A stretch of 64,000 nt of DNA, from assembly GCF_004216565.1 (NCBI RefSeq), contig NZ_SGWV01000007.1:1054001-1118000 (forward strand), read 5' to 3'. The DNA is from Sphaerotilus mobilis. Lineage in GTDB: Bacteria; Pseudomonadota; Gammaproteobacteria; Burkholderiales; Burkholderiaceae_C. Below the pieces are notes generated by a model that was not told the DNA's origin, ran no database searches, and saw nothing but the letters and a program-made list of their open reading frames with translations. Both the position numbers and the translations under genes were made by a program. How positions within the stretch are numbered: position 1 is the stretch's first letter; each line of letters opens with the position of its first letter. Below, one piece after another: positions 9,289 through 17,893 of this stretch.

Positions 9289-11025
9289 ATGCACGCGACC
9301 AGCCACAAGAAGACCGCCTCCCGTCTGCTCGGCTACATCGCCCCCCACAAGGCCGAGTTCGGTGGCGGGGTGGCGTGTTTCTTCATTGCGGCGACGTTCG
9401 AGCCGGCGATTCCGGCCTTGCTCAAGCAACTGCTCGATCAGGGCTTCAGCGGATCCAGCCAGTTCCCGGTGTGGCTGCTGCCGGTGATCGTGATCGGGCT
9501 GTTCGTGATCCGCGGGCTGCTGTCGTTTGCCGGGACCTACCTGTTCGGGTCATCGACATCCAAGGCCGTGTTCTCGCTGCGCAACGACCTGTTGCGGGCG
9601 GTCGTGGGGGCGGACGCGAGCCTGTACAACTCGCTGAGCCCGGGCGTGGCCGCGTCGCGGGTGATCAACGATCCGAACTCGACCATGGCCTCGCTGTCCG
9701 GTGCGGTCATCACCGTCTTGCGCGACGGCACGACGCTGATCGCGATGCTGGGCTATCTGTTCTATCTGAACTGGAAGCTCACGCTGATCACCTTCGCCAT
9801 CGCGCCCGCGCTGGCCTATGTCGTGCGCAAGGTGCAAAAGCGGGTGCTGCGGCTGGGCGGTCAGGCCTATGAGTCCCAGATCCGGCTGATCGGGATCGTC
9901 GACGACATCATCCGGGCGTGGCGGGTGGTGCGCACCTTCGACGCGGGCGAGTTCGAGCAGAAGCGCTTCCGTCAGGAGGCCCAGCACTACCGGCGCATGA
10001 CGCTCAAGAGCATCGCCGCCGGCGCGACGATGACGCCGCTGACGCAGACGGTCGCCAGCTTCGGCGTCGCGCTGATCCTGACGCTGGCGCTGATCGAGGC
10101 CAACCAGGGCCAGGCGACGGTGGGTGACTTCATCGCCTTCATCACCGCGATGCTGATGACGATCTCGCCGATGAAGCACCTGACGGACGTGACACAACCC
10201 ATCATCGGCGGGCTGATCGGCGCGAAGGCCTGCTTCGACCTGATGGACACGCCGCCCGAGCCCGACCACGGCACGCGCACCTTGCCCGACCAGCCCGCCG
10301 GCGACCTGAAGTTCGCGCAGGTGACGGTGCGCTACCCGGGCAGCGAACAGTCCGCGCTGGCCAGCCTGAACCTGCACATCCGACCCGGCCAGACCATCGC
10401 GCTGGTCGGACCGTCTGGCTCGGGCAAGACGACGGTGATCAACACGCTGCTGGGCTTTGTCGCGCCGACCGAGGGTCAGGTGTCCTTCGACGGCATGGAC
10501 CTGCAGGACATCCGCAAGACCTCGCTGCGGCGGCAGTTCGCGGTGGTGTCGCAGGACATCGTGCTGTTCGACGGCTCGGTGGCCGACAACGTCGCCTACG
10601 TCCTGCCCAAGGATCCGGCGCGGATCGAACAGTGCCTTCGGGCGGCCAACCTGTGGGGCTTCGTCGAGCGCATGCCCGAGGGCGTCGAGACCCTCATCGG
10701 CAGCAATGGCAGCCGGCTGTCGGGCGGCCAGCGCCAGCGTCTGGCGATCGCCCGGGCGCTCTACAAGGACGCGCGGATCTGGGTCTTCGACGAGGCCACG
10801 TCGGCGCTCGATTCCGAGTCGGAACGGGCGGTGCAGCAGTCGATCGAGCAGCTGCAGGGCGAGAAGACGCTGATCCTGATTGCGCACCGGCTGAGCACCG
10901 TGCGCAACGCCGACTGCATCTACGTGCTGGGCGACGGTCGCGTGCTGGAGGCCGGCAGCCACGACACCCTGATCGCCAGCAACGGCCTGTACGCCAACAT
11001 GGTCAAGGCGCAGGCGATCACCTGA
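9289..11025 (+). CDS. msbA: MsbA-type lipid A/lipid ABC exporter (fused permease-ATPase)
   Basis: A 578-residue half-transporter, the usual MsbA length. Six transmembrane helices (about residues 20-310) precede an ATPase domain with Walker A GPSGSGKTT (374-382), signature LSGGQRQR (from 477), Walker B IWVFDEATSALD and the switch His in LIAHRLST. MsbA flips lipid A-core across the inner membrane. The domain order and the FDEATSALDSESE stretch match lipid A exporters, although general multidrug members look similar. It is followed by a strong hairpin that ends this unit and the convergent eda transcript. Confidence 0.85.
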   Translation: MHATSHKKTASRLLGYIAPHKAEFGGGVACFFIAATFEPAIPALLKQLLDQGFSGSSQFPVWLLPVIVIGLFVIRGLLSFAGTYLFGSSTSKAVFSLRNDLLRAVVGADASLYNSLSPGVAASRVINDPNSTMASLSGAVITVLRDGTTLIAMLGYLFYLNWKLTLITFAIAPALAYVVRKVQKRVLRLGGQAYESQIRLIGIVDDIIRAWRVVRTFDAGEFEQKRFRQEAQHYRRMTLKSIAAGATMTPLTQTVASFGVALILTLALIEANQGQATVGDFIAFITAMLMTISPMKHLTDVTQPIIGGLIGAKACFDLMDTPPEPDHGTRTLPDQPAGDLKFAQVTVRYPGSEQSALASLNLHIRPGQTIALVGPSGSGKTTVINTLLGFVAPTEGQVSFDGMDLQDIRKTSLRRQFAVVSQDIVLFDGSVADNVAYVLPKDPARIEQCLRAANLWGFVERMPEGVETLIGSNGSRLSGGQRQRLAIARALYKDARIWVFDEATSALDSESERAVQQSIEQLQGEKTLILIAHRLSTVRNADCIYVLGDGRVLEAGSHDTLIASNGLYANMVKAQAIT

Positions 11026-11059
11026 AGCGATCCCGCTGACACGCGATCCTCGAACGAAA

Positions 11060-11082
11060 AAGGCCGGCTTCAAGCCGGCCTT
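11060..11082. terminator. Bidirectional terminator hairpin between msbA and eda
   Basis: Arms AAGGCCGGC and GCCGGCCTT enclose a five-base loop. A-tracts on the left and a short T-run on the right let it serve both converging genes, msbA (plus) and eda (minus). Confidence 0.8.
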
Positions 11083-11102
11083 ATTCATCGTCGCAGGGAC
11101 CT

Positions 11103-11726
11103 TCAGGCGCGCAGTTTGTGGGTGTCAGCCGCCAGTTGGGTGATGCGGGCCCAGTCACCGGACTTGACCGCGTCGGCCGGGGTCAGCCAGGAGCCGCCGC
11201 AGACCTTGACGTTGGGCAGCGCCAGGAACTGCGGCGCGGTCTCCAGCGTGATGCCGCCGGTGGGGCAGAACACGACGTCGTGGAAGGGGCTGGCAAAGGC
11301 CTTGAGCAGGTTGACGCCGCCGACCGCCGTGGCCGGGAACAGCTTGAGGAAGCGGTAGCCGTCGGCGTTGGCCATCATGACCTCGCTGGCGGTCGACACG
11401 CCCGGCAGCAGCGGCAGGCCGATGTCCAGGCAGGCGCGACCGATCTCGGGGGTGTAGCCCGGGCTCACGGCGAACTGGCAGCCGGCGTCCTTGGCGGCCT
11501 GTGCGTCGGCGATCGAGCGCACCGTGCCGGCGCCCACGATGGCATCGGGCACCTCGGCAATCATGGCCCGGATGCAGGCCAGTGCGGCGGGGGTGCGCAA
11601 GGTCACCTCCAGCACCTTGACCCCACCGGCGACCAGCGCGCGCGCCAGCGGCACGGCGTCCTCGACGCGGTCGATGACGATGACGGGAATGACAGGGCCG
11701 TGCTGGACCAGATCGAGCGTGTTCAT
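11103..11726 (-). CDS. eda: 2-keto-3-deoxy-6-phosphogluconate aldolase
   Basis: A 207-residue class I aldolase that splits KDPG into pyruvate and glyceraldehyde-3-phosphate in the cytosolic Entner-Doudoroff pathway. E40 (in VLEVTLRT) and the Schiff-base lysine K128 (in RFLKLFPA) match the E. coli enzyme's E45 and K133. GAGTV and SPGYTPE are also typical. It lies about 100 bases downstream of edd on the same strand, so the two ED-specific enzymes are probably co-transcribed from the edd promoter, with a GC hairpin between them. Confidence 0.96.
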   Translation of the reverse strand: MNTLDLVQHGPVIPVIVIDRVEDAVPLARALVAGGVKVLEVTLRTPAALACIRAMIAEVPDAIVGAGTVRSIADAQAAKDAGCQFAVSPGYTPEIGRACLDIGLPLLPGVSTASEVMMANADGYRFLKLFPATAVGGVNLLKAFASPFHDVVFCPTGGITLETAPQFLALPNVKVCGGSWLTPADAVKSGDWARITQLAADTHKLRA

Positions 11727-11794
11727 GGGCAGGTTCCTCGTGTTGTCGGATAAAGCGGTGATCCGTGGCGGTCAGGTCACACAGGGCTAGGCCG

Positions 11795-11814
11795 GGCCGG
11801 GCTGAGCCCGGGCC
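11795..11814 (-). other. GC hairpin in the edd-eda spacer
   Basis: Arms CCGGGC (11797-11802) and GCCCGG (11806-11811) with a three-base loop, in the 99-bp spacer. No T-tract follows on the minus strand, so it may be an mRNA-stability or processing hairpin rather than a terminator. Confidence 0.45.
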
Positions 11815-11825
11815 TTGGGGTGGCA

Positions 11826-13655
11826 TCAGAGCCAGCTGATCGCGCCTTCCTCGGCGGTGGCAACGTTGCGGCGCAGGCCGGCGAACAGCTCGCGGCCGAG
11901 GCCGTGGCCGGCGTCGTCGGCCAGCGCGTCCGAACGGGTCTCGATCGTGCGCGCGGCCCAGGTGGCGGCGTCAACGAGGGCGTCGAGCGTGCCGCTGACC
12001 GCATCGACCCGCACCACGTCACCAGTGCGGACCTTGCCGAGCGGACCACCGCCGAGCACCTCGGGGCTGACGTGGATGGCGGCCGGCACCTTGCCCGAAG
12101 CACCGCTCATGCGGCCGTCGGTGACCAGCGCGACGCGGAAGCCGCGGTCCTGCAGCACCGCCAACGGCGGCGTGAGCTTGTGCAGCTCGGGCATGCCATT
12201 GGCCTTGGGACCCTGGAAGCGCACGACGGCGACGAAGTCGCGTTCGAGCTCGCCCTTCTTGAAGGCGACGTGCAGGGCGTCCTGGCTGTCGAAGACGATG
12301 GCCGGGGCCTCGATGACGTGGCGGTCTTCCGGCACCGCGCTGACCTTCATGACGCCACGGCCCAGGTTGCCCTGCAGCAGCTTCAGGCCACCGGTGGCGC
12401 TGAACGGCACGGCGGCCTTGCGCACGATGGACTCGTCGCCCGATTCGGTCGGCAGCGGCGCCCAGGCCAGCGCGCCGTCCGCGCCCAGTGCCGGCAAGGT
12501 GCCGTAGGCGGCCATGCCACCGTCGGCCACGGTCATGACGTCGCCGTGCAGGCAGCCGCTGTCGAGCAGCTCGCGCAGCACGAAACCGGGGCCACCTGCG
12601 GCCTGGAACTGGTTCACGTCGGCCTTGCCGTTGGGGTAGACGCGGGCCAGCAGCGGCACATGGGCCGACAGGTCGGAGAAGTCGGTCCAGTCGATCAGGA
12701 TGCCGGCCGAGCGGGCCACCGCCACCCAGTGGATCAGGTGGTTGGTCGAGCCGCCAGTGGCCAGCAGGGCGATCATGGCGTTGACGATGCAGCGCTCGTC
12801 GACCAGCTCGCCGATGGGGGTGTAGCGCTCGCCACGGCGCAGCTTGAGCACCTGGCGGACGGACTCGCGGGTGAGCTGTTCGCGCAGTTCGGCATGCGGG
12901 TGCACAAAGGCCGATCCGGGCACGTGCAGGCCCATGGCCTCCAGCAGCATCTGGTTGCTGTTGGCGGTGCCGTAGAAGGTGCAGGTGCCGGCGCCGTGGT
13001 AGGCGGCCGACTCGGCTTCGAGCAGCTTGTCGCGCCCGACCAGGCCTTGTGCGAACTGTTCGCGGACCTTGGACTTGTCGCTGTTGGACAGGCCCGTGCT
13101 CATCGGCCCGGCGGGCACGAAGACACAGGGCAGGTGGCCGAAGTGCAGCGCGCCGATCAGCAGGCCGGGCACGATCTTGTCGCACACACCCAGCAGCAAG
13201 GCGGCATCGAAGACGTCATGGGTCAGGCCCACGGCGGTGGCCATGGCGATGGTGTCGCGCGAGAACAGACTCAGCTCCATCCCGGGCAGGCCCTGCGTCA
13301 CGCCGTCGCACATCGCCGGCACGCCACCGGCAACCTGGACGGTGGCACCGAGCCGGCGGGCCTCGTCGCGGATCACGGCCGGGTAGCCCTCGTAGGGCTG
13401 ATGGGCCGACAACATGTCGTTGTAGGCGGTGATGACGCCGATGTGGGGCGCCTTCTCGGCCACGACGCGGAACTTGTCCGAGCCGGGCAGCGCAGCGAAG
13501 GCGTGGGCGACGTTGGCGCAGCCCATGCGGTCGGCACCGCGGTCGCGCTGGGCGATCGCTCGGGTGCGGGCGAGGTAGGCCTCGCGGGTGACACGGCTGC
13601 GCTCGCGGATGCGCGCGGTGATGTCGCTGATGGGCGCAATGACGGTGGACTTCAT
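11826..13655 (-). CDS. edd: Phosphogluconate dehydratase (Entner-Doudoroff)
   Basis: A 609-residue IlvD/Edd-family iron-sulfur dehydratase converting 6-phosphogluconate to KDPG. Cluster cysteines are seen in [10 protein letters not shown] and [11 protein letters not shown]. The N-terminal half also carries [20 protein letters not shown], typical of Edd rather than IlvD. Length is normal. The ATG at 13655 follows a near-consensus promoter by about 75 bases. It forms one unit with eda and is divergent from the ChaC-like gene. An ED pathway in this position fits sugar-acid use without a classical upper glycolysis; that is inference. Confidence 0.96.
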   Translation of the reverse strand: MKSTVIAPISDITARIRERSRVTREAYLARTRAIAQRDRGADRMGCANVAHAFAALPGSDKFRVVAEKAPHIGVITAYNDMLSAHQPYEGYPAVIRDEARRLGATVQVAGGVPAMCDGVTQGLPGMELSLFSRDTIAMATAVGLTHDVFDAALLLGVCDKIVPGLLIGALHFGHLPCVFVPAGPMSTGLSNSDKSKVREQFAQGLVGRDKLLEAESAAYHGAGTCTFYGTANSNQMLLEAMGLHVPGSAFVHPHAELREQLTRESVRQVLKLRRGERYTPIGELVDERCIVNAMIALLATGGSTNHLIHWVAVARSAGILIDWTDFSDLSAHVPLLARVYPNGKADVNQFQAAGGPGFVLRELLDSGCLHGDVMTVADGGMAAYGTLPALGADGALAWAPLPTESGDESIVRKAAVPFSATGGLKLLQGNLGRGVMKVSAVPEDRHVIEAPAIVFDSQDALHVAFKKGELERDFVAVVRFQGPKANGMPELHKLTPPLAVLQDRGFRVALVTDGRMSGASGKVPAAIHVSPEVLGGGPLGKVRTGDVVRVDAVSGTLDALVDAATWAARTIETRSDALADDAGHGLGRELFAGLRRNVATAEEGAISWL

Positions 13656-13729
13656 CGGTGGCTGGCGGCTGGATACGGGGCGGAGGGACCCGGGCTCGGT
13701 GGGGATCCGGGCATGAAACCGACTGGTCC

Positions 13730-13758
13730 ATTAGAACGAAACTAAGTTACATCGTCAA
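13730..13758 (-). promoter_or_regulatory. Sigma70-type promoter of edd-eda
   Basis: Read on the minus strand: -35 TTGACG (13758-13753), a 17-base spacer, -10 TCTAAT (13735-13730). Each box has five of six consensus bases. It reads into edd. The spacer contains TGTAAC, reminiscent of one half of a HexR site, but the second half is not convincing. Confidence 0.75.
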
Positions 13759-13798
13759 ATCAAGGGACGTCCGAAAGGTCTCCGGCGACACTCGTGGC

Positions 13799-14428
13799 GT
13801 GAGCGCGCGAGACCTTCTTTCGACCCTTGCCGTGCCCAGTCAGGCGCAGGTCTGGCGGGACGTCCAGGCGCGTCTGGCCAGCGGACAGGGCTTCTGGGTT
13901 TACGCCTACGGGTCGCTGATCTGGAAGCCGGCCTTCGAGCCCTTGCAGGCCTTGCCGGCAAGGGTCTGGGGCCACCACCGCGCGCTGCGCATGCGTTCCT
14001 TGCGCGACCGTGGCACGCCACAGCGCCCCGGGCTGGTGTTTGCGCTGCTGCCCGGCGGCTGCTGCACCGGGGTGGTCCAGCGCGTGCCGGACGATCAGGC
14101 CGAAGCGGTCTTCGAGACCCTCTGGCAACGCGAGATGGAAGGCAGCCCTTACCGACCACACTGGCTGCGCGCCCGCACCGGCAACGGCCCGGTCAGCGCC
14201 CTTGGCTTCACACTGCCAGGCCAGAGCGAGCGCCATGCCCGCGAACTGGGCGAGGCCGAACTGCTCGACATCCTGCGTCATGCCTGCGGCCGCCATGGCA
14301 GCACGCTGGACTACTTGCTCGACACCGCCCGGGCCCTGCAGCAGCACGGCATCCATGACCCGCAGGTCCAGGCGCTGGTCGCGATGGCGCGGCGGCATGG
14401 CCTGCACCGCGCGGACGCCGGGCGCTGA
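13799..14428 (+). CDS. ChaC-like gamma-glutamylcyclotransferase
   Basis: A 209-residue protein with the cyclotransferase nucleotide-loop-like motif YAYGSLIW (about residues 40-47) and the acidic residue in QREMEGSPY where the catalytic glutamate sits in ChaC proteins. ChaC enzymes split glutathione into 5-oxoproline and Cys-Gly in the cytosol. The start GTG 13799 is chosen because the protein from there has family length; the open frame continues upstream into the edd promoter. It is divergent from edd and ends 19 bases from the convergent MocA-like gene. Confidence 0.87.
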   Translation: MSARDLLSTLAVPSQAQVWRDVQARLASGQGFWVYAYGSLIWKPAFEPLQALPARVWGHHRALRMRSLRDRGTPQRPGLVFALLPGGCCTGVVQRVPDDQAEAVFETLWQREMEGSPYRPHWLRARTGNGPVSALGFTLPGQSERHARELGEAELLDILRHACGRHGSTLDYLLDTARALQQHGIHDPQVQALVAMARRHGLHRADAGR

Positions 14429-14447
14429 GCGCGCGGCGACGCACAGC

Positions 14448-15074
14448 TCAGACGTCGGCCGCCGGTTCGCCCTGCAAGGCGCGGGCGGCTTCGAGGTCAC
14501 TGCGGGTGTCGATGTCGACCAGCACGCCGGGGTCGTCGACGTCGATGCCGTGGGCCGGGTAGCGGGCCACCAGACGACGCGCGCCCTCGTCGCCGGTCAG
14601 GCTGATCAGTTCGGTGTAAAGCTCAGGCGAGAAGCCCACCGGATGGCCACGCCGGCCGCGGTGCTGCGGATAGACGATGGCGTACTGGCTCATCGCTTGA
14701 GCCACCTTGCGCAGCGTGGCGGGGCGCAGCAGCGGCATGTCTCCGGGCAGGACCAGCCAGCCACGCGACTGCGCGCGCGCAGCCACGCCACTGGCGATGG
14801 TGTAGCCCATGCCGAGCGGCTCGCCGGTGTAGGAGCCGACGGGCGGCAGCAGCACGATGTCGCGCGCCGCGATGACCTGTTGGGCCTGCGCCACCAATGG
14901 CGCGGTTGTCACCAGCACCATCGGCAGGCCGCTGGCCACGACACATTCGAGGGTGGACTCCAGCACCGTGCTGGCACCGAAGGGCTGGGCCAGCTTGTGG
15001 CCCTCGCCGTCAAAGCGCTGGCCACGGCCGGCGGCCACGACCACCACGGTCGGTAAGTTGCGATCTGTGGTCAT
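14448..15074 (-). CDS. MobA/MocA-like molybdenum cofactor nucleotidyltransferase
   Basis: A 208-residue GT-A-like NTP transferase. The N-terminal VVVVAAGRGQRFDG loop binds nucleotide, and LVLPGDMPLL carries the metal-binding Asp region; HPVGFSPELY is typical of the MocA/xdhC-neighbour branch. These enzymes attach CMP (MocA) or GMP (MobA) to molybdopterin for xanthine-dehydrogenase or DMSO-reductase type enzymes. No molybdoenzyme is in the window, so the partner is unknown. The start MTTDRN is favoured over a long, poorly coded upstream extension. Confidence 0.82.
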   Translation of the reverse strand: MTTDRNLPTVVVVAAGRGQRFDGEGHKLAQPFGASTVLESTLECVVASGLPMVLVTTAPLVAQAQQVIAARDIVLLPPVGSYTGEPLGMGYTIASGVAARAQSRGWLVLPGDMPLLRPATLRKVAQAMSQYAIVYPQHRGRRGHPVGFSPELYTELISLTGDEGARRLVARYPAHGIDVDDPGVLVDIDTRSDLEAARALQGEPAADV

Positions 15075-15418
15075 GGTGCTGAAACGCCGTGACAGACCTC
15101 GCGGGCAAGCCGCAACGTCCGGCACACGCGGTCTTCCCTGATGCGTGCGGTCATGTCTGCCTTGTGGTCCACGGATATGGCAACCGGTTCTGGCCAACAT
15201 GTCCGTTGGGTTCTCACTGTGCGCGCCGTACCCAATCTGTCGGAAGTGGTGTGTTCACTTAGGGGCAAGTGCTAGGCGGACAAAGGGGCCAAAAGCAGGT
15301 TCACGGCCGGGCCGGCGTCCTAGCCTGCAACGGGACTGCGGCGGTCCCGCGACGGCATCGTTTGCAGGTCCGATCCCGGCCCTGCCATGGCGGAACAACG
15401 CTTCCTATACTGGATCGC
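15075..15418. other. Intergenic region between MocA-like gene and pdxH
   Basis: A 344-bp divergent spacer without a convincing gene. It holds a small hairpin GGGAC/GTCCC near 15331-15348, an AAGTG/CACTT pair near 15244-15260, and the -10-like TATACT just before pdxH. A 65-codon minus-strand frame (15071-15268) overlaps the MocA start by ATGA, but shows no recognisable protein. No known riboswitch was recognised. Confidence 0.5.
15406..15411 (+). promoter_or_regulatory. -10 box TATACT immediately upstream of pdxH
   Basis: TATACT ends eight bases before the pdxH ATG. With normal spacing the transcript would begin at or next to the start codon, giving a leaderless mRNA. No Shine-Dalgarno sequence is visible and no clear -35 was found. 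Confidence 0.45.
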
Positions 15419-16069
15419 ATGAAGCCCATCGCCGATCTGCGCAAGTCCTACGAACAGGGCGAACTCGACGAGGCGGCCGCCGCGTCGCGCCCGCTGCAAC
15501 AGTTTGAGCAATGGCTCGAACATGCCTTGGCCGCCGGCATCCCGGAACCCAACGCGATGACGCTGGCCACGGTCGGTGCCGATGGCAGGCCGTCGACCCG
15601 CATCGTGCTGATCAAGGGTTGCGACGAGCGCGGCATCGTCTGGTACACCAACTACGACAGCCGCAAGGGCCGCGAGCTGGCCGGCAACCCGTTTGCAGCG
15701 CTGCAGTTCCACTGGGTCGACCTGGAGCGGGTGGTGCGCATCGAGGGCCGCGTCGAACGGGTCAGCGCCGAGGAGTCGGACGCCTACTACGCCTCGCGCC
15801 CGCTCGATTCGCGGCTGGGCGCCTGGGCCTCGCCGCAGAGCCAGGTGATCGCCTCGCGCGCGGTGCTGGTCAAGGACGCCGCGCTGGCCGCCGTCCAGCA
15901 CGGCCTGAACCCGCCACGTCCGCCGCACTGGGGCGGCTTCCGGCTGGTGCCCGACCGGTGGGAGTTCTGGCAGGGCCGCAAGTCGCGCCTGCACGACCGG
16001 CTGGTCTACCGCCACGACCCGGCCGCCGAGGCGACCGGGCACTGGGTGCGAGAGCGCCTGGCGCCCTGA
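15419..16069 (+). CDS. pdxH: Pyridoxamine/pyridoxine 5'-phosphate oxidase
   Basis: A 216-residue FMN enzyme making pyridoxal 5'-phosphate, the last step of B6 synthesis and salvage. Family landmarks are [20 protein letters not shown], the FMN-binding [11 protein letters not shown], and the C-terminal [18 protein letters not shown] with RLHDR. Length is as in other PdxH proteins. The ATG at 15419 gives the standard N-terminus ([18 protein letters not shown]). It meets the convergent msrA with only three bases between stops. PLP made here is needed by GlyA and the aminotransferase in this window, but no direct link is implied. Confidence 0.96.
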   Translation: MKPIADLRKSYEQGELDEAAAASRPLQQFEQWLEHALAAGIPEPNAMTLATVGADGRPSTRIVLIKGCDERGIVWYTNYDSRKGRELAGNPFAALQFHWVDLERVVRIEGRVERVSAEESDAYYASRPLDSRLGAWASPQSQVIASRAVLVKDAALAAVQHGLNPPRPPHWGGFRLVPDRWEFWQGRKSRLHDRLVYRHDPAAEATGHWVRERLAP

Positions 16070-16072
16070 CGG

Positions 16073-16654
16073 TCATTCCTCGCGCTGCAGGCGGGCAAAG
16101 ACCTTGCGGAACTTGGCCAGCTTCGGCGCGATGACGTGGGCGCAGTAGCCCTGGAACGGGTGCTGCTCGTAGTAGCGCTGGTGGTAGTCCTCGGCCGGCC
16201 AGTAGTTGGTCTCCGGGACCAACTCGGTGACGATGTCTGCCTGCCAGGCCTCGGCCGCCTCGCGGATCACGCCGCGAGCCACGTCGACCTGGTCGGGGGT
16301 GTGCCAGTAGATGCCCGAGCGGTACTGCGTGCCGACATCGTGGCCCTGCCGGTTCGGCGTGGTCGGGTCGTGGACCGCGAAGAAGACCTGCAGCAGTTCG
16401 CTCAGGCTGACCTGTTGCGGGTCAAAGCGCAGCCGGATCACCTCGGCATGGCCGGTGTCGCCCCGGCAGACCGCCTCATAGTCAGGCCGCTGGACATGGC
16501 CGTTGCAGTAGCCGCTCTCGACCGCGAGCACACCGCGGACCTGCAGGAAGACGGCTTCGGTGCACCAGAAGCAGCCACCGCCGAGCGTGATCGTCTGCGG
16601 GGAGGTCGTGCCGGCGGCGACGTCGGGCGAGGCAACGGGTGCGGGATCGGTCAT
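16073..16654 (-). CDS. msrA: Peptide methionine sulfoxide reductase MsrA
   Basis: A 193-residue MsrA. The signature GGCFWC (residues 26-31) provides the nucleophile C28. GYCNGHVQRPDYEAVC and HDPTTPNRQGHDVGTQYRS are canonical substrate-site stretches. It repairs methionine-S-sulfoxide in free or protein-bound form. No signal peptide is evident, so it should be cytosolic. It stands alone, convergent with pdxH and divergent from the YdcF-family gene. Confidence 0.96.
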   Translation of the reverse strand: MTDPAPVASPDVAAGTTSPQTITLGGGCFWCTEAVFLQVRGVLAVESGYCNGHVQRPDYEAVCRGDTGHAEVIRLRFDPQQVSLSELLQVFFAVHDPTTPNRQGHDVGTQYRSGIYWHTPDQVDVARGVIREAAEAWQADIVTELVPETNYWPAEDYHQRYYEQHPFQGYCAHVIAPKLAKFRKVFARLQREE

Positions 16655-16808
16655 CGGTCAGCTCCATGTGTTCGTGGGGGTGGCAGGCACTGGGTCGGTG
16701 TTCGGGGCCAAACCTTGCAAGCAGGGGCGTCACACTTTCCAGCCGCGCCTCTGCAGATGCCTGCCAGCGCTGCCATCTTCGCCCAGCCCGCCCGACCCTT
16801 GCCCGCCC

Positions 16809-17606
16809 ATGCTCGACCTGATCGCCGCAGACCTCAAGCCCATCCTGACCGCCCTGGCCTTGCCACCCACCAGTCCGATCCTGTTCGGCGCGTCGGCACT
16901 GCTGCTGCGCCGACGCTGGCCCCGGCGCAGCCTGGCCATGCTGTGGCTGTCGCTGGCGCTGATGTGGCTGAGCGCCTGCGGCGTCACCGCCTTGTGGCTG
17001 CAGGACCGGGTGCTGCAGCCGCCGCCGGCCCTGGGCGCCGATGCGCGCGAGCGCCTGCAGGCCAGCGCCCGGTCGGCCGATGACATCGCGATCGTCGTGC
17101 TGGGCGGTGGCCGGCACGCCAGCCTGGCGGCCCTGGACGGCGCCGGCGGCCTGACCGAACACGCGCTCGAACGGCTGCGCCATGGCGTCTGGCTGCACCG
17201 CCAGACAGGCTGGCCACTGGCCTACAGCGGCGGCGTCGGCTGGGCCCAGCGCGACGGCCCGAGCGAGGCGGCGATCGCATCGCGCATCGCCCGCGAGGAC
17301 TTCGCGCTGCCCCTGCGCTGGACCGAGGACCGCTCGCGCGACACCCGCCAGAACGCCGCTGCGACCGTCGCGCTGCTGCGCGCGGCTGGCGTGCGTCAGA
17401 TCGTGCTGGTGACCCACGCCTCGCACATGCCGCGTGCGCTGCGGGCTTTCCGCGAGGCGGCGTCGGACCTGCCGGTGACGCCCGCGCCGGTCGGGCCGGT
17501 CGTGGCCGAGGAACGGGCGGTGCTCGACCTCTTGCCCAGCGCCACGGCGGCCCGCCATGTGCATCTGCTGCTGCGGGAATGGCTGGGCCTGTGGGTCGGC
17601 GCCTGA
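16809..17606 (+). CDS. YdcF/ElyC-family (DUF218) membrane protein
   Basis: A 265-residue protein with two N-terminal hydrophobic helices (about residues 15-60) followed by a DUF218 domain: IAIVVLGGGRH, the conserved LAYSGG near residue 140, EDRSRDTRQNA and IVLVTHASHMPRA. This is the usual DUF218 pattern, with an acidic SRDT motif. E. coli relatives (ElyC, SanA, YdcF) act in envelope or peptidoglycan precursor homeostasis; specific function is unknown. The start ATG 16809 puts the first helix close to the N-terminus. A hairpin-rich intergenic element follows. Confidence 0.87.
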   Translation: MLDLIAADLKPILTALALPPTSPILFGASALLLRRRWPRRSLAMLWLSLALMWLSACGVTALWLQDRVLQPPPALGADARERLQASARSADDIAIVVLGGGRHASLAALDGAGGLTEHALERLRHGVWLHRQTGWPLAYSGGVGWAQRDGPSEAAIASRIAREDFALPLRWTEDRSRDTRQNAAATVALLRAAGVRQIVLVTHASHMPRALRAFREAASDLPVTPAPVGPVVAEERAVLDLLPSATAARHVHLLLREWLGLWVGA

Positions 17607-17644
17607 GGCAGCCGGCGGGACAACGGTCGCCCCAGAAAGCAGTT

Positions 17645-17790
17645 GGCCCGCCGCGAACCAGGGTTCATCGGCGGGCCGGTGGGGGCACAAGGCCGCCCGT
17701 CGGGACTCCGGAGGATCATCGTCCGGGGTCCCTTCCGCGCAGAGACTGCGTGGAGGGTAGTGCCTGCCTTCATCGGCAGACGGGTGAACC
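17645..17790. other. Hairpin-rich intergenic element, possible structured RNA or repeat
   Basis: It lies in the 287-bp spacer between two convergent genes. Four stems were found: GGCCCGCCG/CGGCGGGCC (17645-17677), an 11-bp stem GGGACTCCGGA/TCCGGGGTCCC (17702-17732), CCGCGCAG/CTGCGTGG (17735-17753) and CTGCC/GGCAG (17764-17779). GGTTCA (17662-17667) can also pair with TGAACC (17785-17790). TTCATCGGC occurs twice (17664 and 17769). It matches no RNA class I recognise. Strand is unknown. Confidence 0.55.
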
Positions 17791-17893
17791 TTAGCGCCGT
17801 CGCCCAGCCGTCGCAACCCAAGCGTGTTGATCGACCGCCGCGCCGTCATCGATGACGCTGAATTGACAGCGCCGACACAAGGTCATCGAACCG

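Noticed and set aside
13736-13752. HexR operator in the edd promoter spacer
   Set aside because: Only one half-site (TGTAA) resembles the HexR consensus; the mirrored half is missing.
15071-15268. 65-codon minus-strand frame overlapping the MocA-like start by ATGA
   Set aside because: The overlap is suggestive, but no ribosome site, domain or composition supports a real protein. Kept only as a note on the intergenic region.
17701-17760. 6S, SRP, RNase P or tmRNA identity for the structured spacer
   Set aside because: None of the conserved sequences of these RNAs that I can recall occurs on either strand, so no class was assigned.
17396-17855. Short frames on both strands across the structured spacer near 17645-17790
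   Set aside because: Their residues follow hairpin arms and direct repeats, with no start-site signal or protein-like composition. The region is better read as structured nucleic acid.
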